Shown here piece by piece: positions 60,792-64,000 of a stretch of 64,000 nucleotides of DNA. The notes under the pieces were generated by a model, which made no database searches, was not told the origin of the DNA, and was given only the letters and a program-made list of their open reading frames with translations. The stretch is taken from positions 124,001-188,000 of the forward strand of contig VXIS01000037.1 in NCBI GenBank assembly GCA_008704415.1, given 5' to 3'. A program made the position numbers and the translations under genes. The number at the start of each line of letters is the position of its first letter. Position 1 is the stretch's first letter. This DNA is from Sphaerosporella brunnea. Taxonomy: Eukaryota; Ascomycota; Pezizomycetes; Pezizales; Pyronemataceae.

Positions 60792-61805
60792 CTAAATCTC
60801 ATCCTCCTCGTCATCAAAATCATCAATCTCCCTGTCCGGCGTAAACAGTATCATCCCACCACCACCAATGCCACTCTCCCTCTGGGCGTCGAAATACGGC
60901 AACACAACCTCCTCCCTCGCCCTCTTCTGCCGCTCCGTAAGGCCAAGCTCAAACGTGCTCTCCGGCCCCTTCTCCTCCTCAGCACCATCAACAACCTTCT
61001 CCTCCACCCTCCACGCCGGATGCTCCTCCAGCAACACCATCTTCTCCTCCGCGCCGCCGGGGAGCTTCGACATCACCGCTTCCCCGAGAAAATACCACTC
61101 CCTGACGCCGCGCCCCGACTTCCGGCGGTACTCGAGCTCCAGCACCAGGCCGCCGGGGGAATTCGCGCCCAGGCCAACGAGCACGCCGTCGACGCCCTCG
61201 TCGAGGCCGAACGCGGGCGGCGCCGCGCTGCGGTCGCGCGCCTCCTTCTCCTGGAGTACGTGCGCAAAGCTATGCAGGGTGATGACGGTAGTGGCGAAAT
61301 AGTTCAGCAGCGTCAAGGGCGCGGGTGCCGTGTCCGGATACGCCTTCTCTGAGGCGGCAGCAGCAGCGGGAACGTCGGTATGGAATACGCCCAGGAGAGA
61401 GGTGGTGGGCGACAGCAGCGAGGAGAGGAATTGTGGCACCTCTGCCGGGTGCGTGGTACATAGTGGGTTCAGCGGGGAGAGGATTATCAGTGCTTTCTTC
61501 CCTGCACCCGCCGACGAGAGCGCTGCCGAGATCTTTTGCGATAGCTGCTGTAGCCCTAACCCTCGTGCGCCGATTATCGTCATGTTGTTATTGCTGGGCA
61601 TGTACGGTGCTGTGCCGAAGCTGACGTATAGCGTCGTCAGCTTTGCGGCCGCTGCCCGCGAGATGTATTCTGTGACCAGCGGCGCGGCGGACTGCGAGAG
61701 GCTGTCGAGGAGCAGAGTAAACGGGCTTGCATTGTCGCGGAGGCTTAGCAGGCGGGAGAGGAGGAGAAGGTTGTGGGTGCGGCGGTGGTCGGCGGGGAAA
61801 GGCAT
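60792..61805 (-). CDS. ELP5: Elongator complex subunit 5, 337 aa
   Basis: Part of the Elp4-Elp5-Elp6 RecA-like ring of Elongator, needed for wobble-uridine modification of tRNA. A single exon. The true start is the ATG at 61805 (MPFPADHRRTHNLLLLSRLL then SLRDNASPFTLLLDSL). The longer frame begins at TTG 61856 and is ignored. The RecA-like core lacks a Walker A motif, as in Elp5. The C-terminal signature TFELGLTERQKRAREEVVLP then YFDAQ and GGGMILFTPDREIDDFDDEE is the most family-specific part. It is Leu/Ala-rich with low-complexity Ala runs (about 165-175). MCX1 lies 245 bp upstream on the same strand. Confidence 0.88.
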   Translation of the reverse strand: MPFPADHRRTHNLLLLSRLLSLRDNASPFTLLLDSLSQSAAPLVTEYISRAAAAKLTTLYVSFGTAPYMPSNNNMTIIGARGLGLQQLSQKISAALSSAGAGKKALIILSPLNPLCTTHPAEVPQFLSSLLSPTTSLLGVFHTDVPAAAAASEKAYPDTAPAPLTLLNYFATTVITLHSFAHVLQEKEARDRSAAPPAFGLDEGVDGVLVGLGANSPGGLVLELEYRRKSGRGVREWYFLGEAVMSKLPGGAEEKMVLLEEHPAWRVEEKVVDGAEEEKGPESTFELGLTERQKRAREEVVLPYFDAQRESGIGGGGMILFTPDREIDDFDDEEDEI

Positions 61806-62050
61806 GGTTGCGTTGTTGGTGTTTTGTGGAGGAGCTAGTGGTGGGGTGAGGCTCAAGAAAGGGACTGAGGTGCGTCATTGTGCAGACAACTCGACAAGTT
61901 ATAATGCTCATCCATTCATCTTATCCTCTCTATCACATCTACTCCTCCTCCAATCGCATGCAAAGCACTAAACAGAAAGCACAGAGCAACGCTCCCAAAA
62001 CGCCGTCGAAAGCAAAGCCAAAAAAAAAAAAAAAACCGCATCCTTACCGT
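61806..62050. promoter_or_regulatory. Likely ELP5 promoter region
   Basis: 245 bp between the MCX1 stop and the ELP5 start, both minus-strand. It contains a run of A on the plus strand at 62023-62035 and CT-rich sequence at 61905-61950. The role is inferred from position. Confidence 0.45.
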
Positions 62051-63868
62051 CTACGCTCCCGACCCAGCAGCCCTGACCGCCTCCTCCACAGTATCCGCCG
62101 GAGCACCCACAATCTGTCGGTTGCCTCTAGCAACCCACGTCTCTTCCTCGGCCGCAAAGGCAGCTTCGAATTTATGCCGTTGTCCACGGGCAAAATACAG
62201 CGGCAGCTGTTTCCTTGACGCGGCAGCTTCGTTTACGAGGACATGTTTTATCGACGTGCCTGTTTATCCTCTGTTAGCCCAAGCATGGGCAGAACTCGCA
62301 AGAAGAGGTGGATGTAACCCGGTGCCTCAAACATAGCATCTGACAACAGCCTCTCTACCACAGTCCTGAGTCCTCGTGCACCCGTTCCCATGGCCAGTGC
62401 ACTCCTAGCCACCTCTCTCAGCGCGGGGCTGGTAAATCTTAGTTCCACGCCGCTGAGCGCGAAGAGAGTTTCATATTGTCTTAACAGCGCATTGCGAGGT
62501 TCTGTCAATACCCTCACCAACATTTCCTGGCTCAATGATTCCACGGCCGTGGTGACGGGTATTCGCCCCACGATCTCCGGGATCATGCCGAATGTTATCA
62601 GATCCCCCGGCTCAGTAAGTTCCAGCGGATTTTTCTGGGGGTGCGACGAGGAGTGAGAGCCATGGACGTGAGCGTTAAAGCCAATAGACCCTTTAGCCAC
62701 CCGGTCCGAAATAATCTTATCAAGTCCTATGAAGGCGCCCGTGAAGATGAACAGGATATCAGACGTATCGATAGTGACTACCTCGCCCTTTTGCCCCCCG
62801 CCGCCGGCAGTGGGCTGATTAAACGAGCCCGGGCCAGGGCTGTTTGGAAGTCCCATAGGCGGCCGTCGCTCCGGCTTTGTATGTATTTGAAGCGTGGTGC
62901 CTTCAATGATCTTGAGCAAAGCCTGCTGCACTCCCTCGCCGGAAATGTCCTTGGCACCGCCATGCATAGACTTGGGCTTCGCGATCTTGTCGAACTCGTC
63001 GAGACAAATGATACCGGTTTCTGCGCGGCGGACATCGTGGTTTGCGGCGATAAGCAACCGGTGGACTGCTTGATCGACGTCTTCGCCAACATAGCCTACT
63101 TCCCCATCAGCGCTACCGAGGAGTATGGTAGGTAGGGCAGAGCTTTGTACCGGCCATTGTGAACGGTGTGCAATCGGACCTGACCACCTGCTCAGCAAGG
63201 CGTGATTGATACAATCGGGGGGTACACACATTGAAAAAGGCACATCCAGCACCTTAGCCAGCGTTCGCACCTGCACACCACACAAAAGCTCATCAGCTAT
63301 CCACCCACCCCAACCGGTGCGTCTACATACTCACCATCAACGTCTTGCCCACGCCCGTCGGGCCGAGACAAAGCACTGCGACTTTCGTCAGCGCCACTCC
63401 TCCTCCGCCTCCTCCTCGACCTTATCACCCACCATTGCTCTTCTCAATCGTCAACGCGGGTTCCTCGACAAACTCCTTCCGCGCTCCGGGGAGAACATCG
63501 GCTCGGCTCTGCTCGTCCACTTCGAACGGATCACTCGGCTGCTGTGCCGCAAACATTTCCCTCTCCTCTCGCCGCCGCGCCTGATGCACCCGCTGGTAGT
63601 GGTGATATATCGCCGTGGAAAGTATGCGCTTCGAGCGGTCCTGGCCGACTACGTATCTATCCAGATGTTGTTTCAGCACCCTCGGCGTGATCTTGACGCC
63701 ACCGCCACTGCCCAACGGCCCGATCACGGCTTCTTTCGACTCCACGCGGTTGCTATACGGGCCGTTGCTCGTGAACTCGCTGGCGCGGTAGGTGCTCGAG
63801 TAACGACACCGCGCTCGCACAATTACGGGGAGTGTTGAGGAGGGAACGCGGCTCCGTAATAGGAGCAT
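62051..63868 (-). CDS. MCX1: Mitochondrial ClpX-type AAA+ unfoldase, 510 aa
   Basis: Mitochondrial protein unfoldase. The yeast homolog, Mcx1, assists haem biosynthesis. Six exons: 63868-63433, 63375-63335, 63270-63230, 63179-63151, 63095-62319 and 62259-62051. The introns are 57, 64, 50, 55 and 59 bp. The Walker A GPTGVGKT is at 150-157 in the 41-nt exon 2. Spliced exons 3-5 give PFSMSDCTPFTMAGYVGED, the expected ClpX block. Walker B LDEFDKIA starts at 214, and GARGLRTVVERLL (sensor-2 region) is late. The last exon adds IKHVLVNEAAASRKQLPLYF. The protein has an Arg-rich mitochondrial leader and no Cys4 zinc domain, as in Mcx1. The large frame 62248-63285 is open across introns 3 and 4 by chance and gives a wrong block in place of SDCTPFTMAG. 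Confidence 0.93.
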
Positions 63869-64000
63869 TTTCGTGGATGTATACGGGGTAGAGATGTACA
63901 GGTAAGGGAGGAGCGGAAATAGCTCATAGCTGTTGGTTGGAGCTCTGAGTAATAGCGCACGGACGGCTTCTGCCGCGTCCGATCGGCGAAAGCCACATGC
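63869..64000. other. MCX1 upstream edge
   Basis: 132 bp upstream of the MCX1 start at the window edge. Nothing recognised. Confidence 0.4.

Overview
The window is nuclear DNA of a filamentous ascomycete (Pezizomycotina). The evidence is many short spliceosomal introns (about 46-170 bp, GT..AG, with CTRAC/CTAAC branch-point-like motifs 8-20 nt before the acceptor), fungal-type protein families (ULD-type ubiquitin-like domain, Mhr1/mL67, DUF3669, Mcx1-type ClpX), and fungal transposons (Tad-like LINE, hAT, Tc1/mariner). Genus cannot be fixed from the sequence alone. Many frames that look open start at TTG or GTG or read through introns, so the gene models below were rebuilt by hand from splice sites and reading-phase arithmetic.

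Layout. 1-1414: 3' part of a gene encoding 33/47-residue tandem repeats. 1415-5650: gene-poor, with a small MITE. 5657-7345: five-exon gene with a C-terminal ULD ubiquitin-like domain. 7346-13150: transposon graveyard, with a foldback repeat and a dead DDE transposon split by a 5'-truncated LINE flanked by a perfect 13-bp target-site duplication. 13311-14963: intact six-exon GH28 exopolygalacturonase embedded in transposon debris. 15000-19370: hairpin repeat, hAT relic and a MITE whose ends match the right end of the DDE transposon. 19371-23209: RSE1 (SF3b). 23604-25457: a tiny membrane protein and a conserved NTF2/SnoaL-like protein. 26799-28848: MITE followed by PSD1. 28849-32022: non-coding with a MITE. 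32023-33425: sulfite oxidase-like enzyme. 33426-35220: palindrome, MITE, unassigned frames. 35221-36911: RPN5. 37780-38463: short conserved fungal protein. 40277-43121: long coiled-coil protein with a probable GC-AG intron. 43340-44218: frameshifted DUF3669 pseudogene. 45144-45859: MHR1/mL67. 46000-47250: dead Tc1/mariner. 47752-64000: dense housekeeping block with a WW-domain protein, ATP2, a SET-domain methyltransferase, IDI1, GLC3, SEC22, ELP5 and MCX1.

Functionally the right half is core metabolism: mitochondrial energy and protein homeostasis (ATP2, MCX1, mL67, PSD1), isoprenoid and glycogen synthesis, ER-Golgi transport, tRNA wobble modification and the proteasome. The left half alternates single genes with degraded mobile elements, and only the polygalacturonase and the repeat protein there look accessory. 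There is no operon logic. IDI1 and GLC3 are divergently transcribed from a shared 1.6-kb interval, SEC22 and ELP5 converge with 199 bp between stop codons, and MCX1 and ELP5 are tandem on the minus strand.

I did not find a convincing new molecular system. The most unusual items are the Trp/Cys tandem-repeat protein at the left edge, the datable nested LINE-in-DDE insertion, an autonomous/non-autonomous transposon pair sharing ends, the frame-neutral intron in the 185-residue protein and the probable GC-AG intron.
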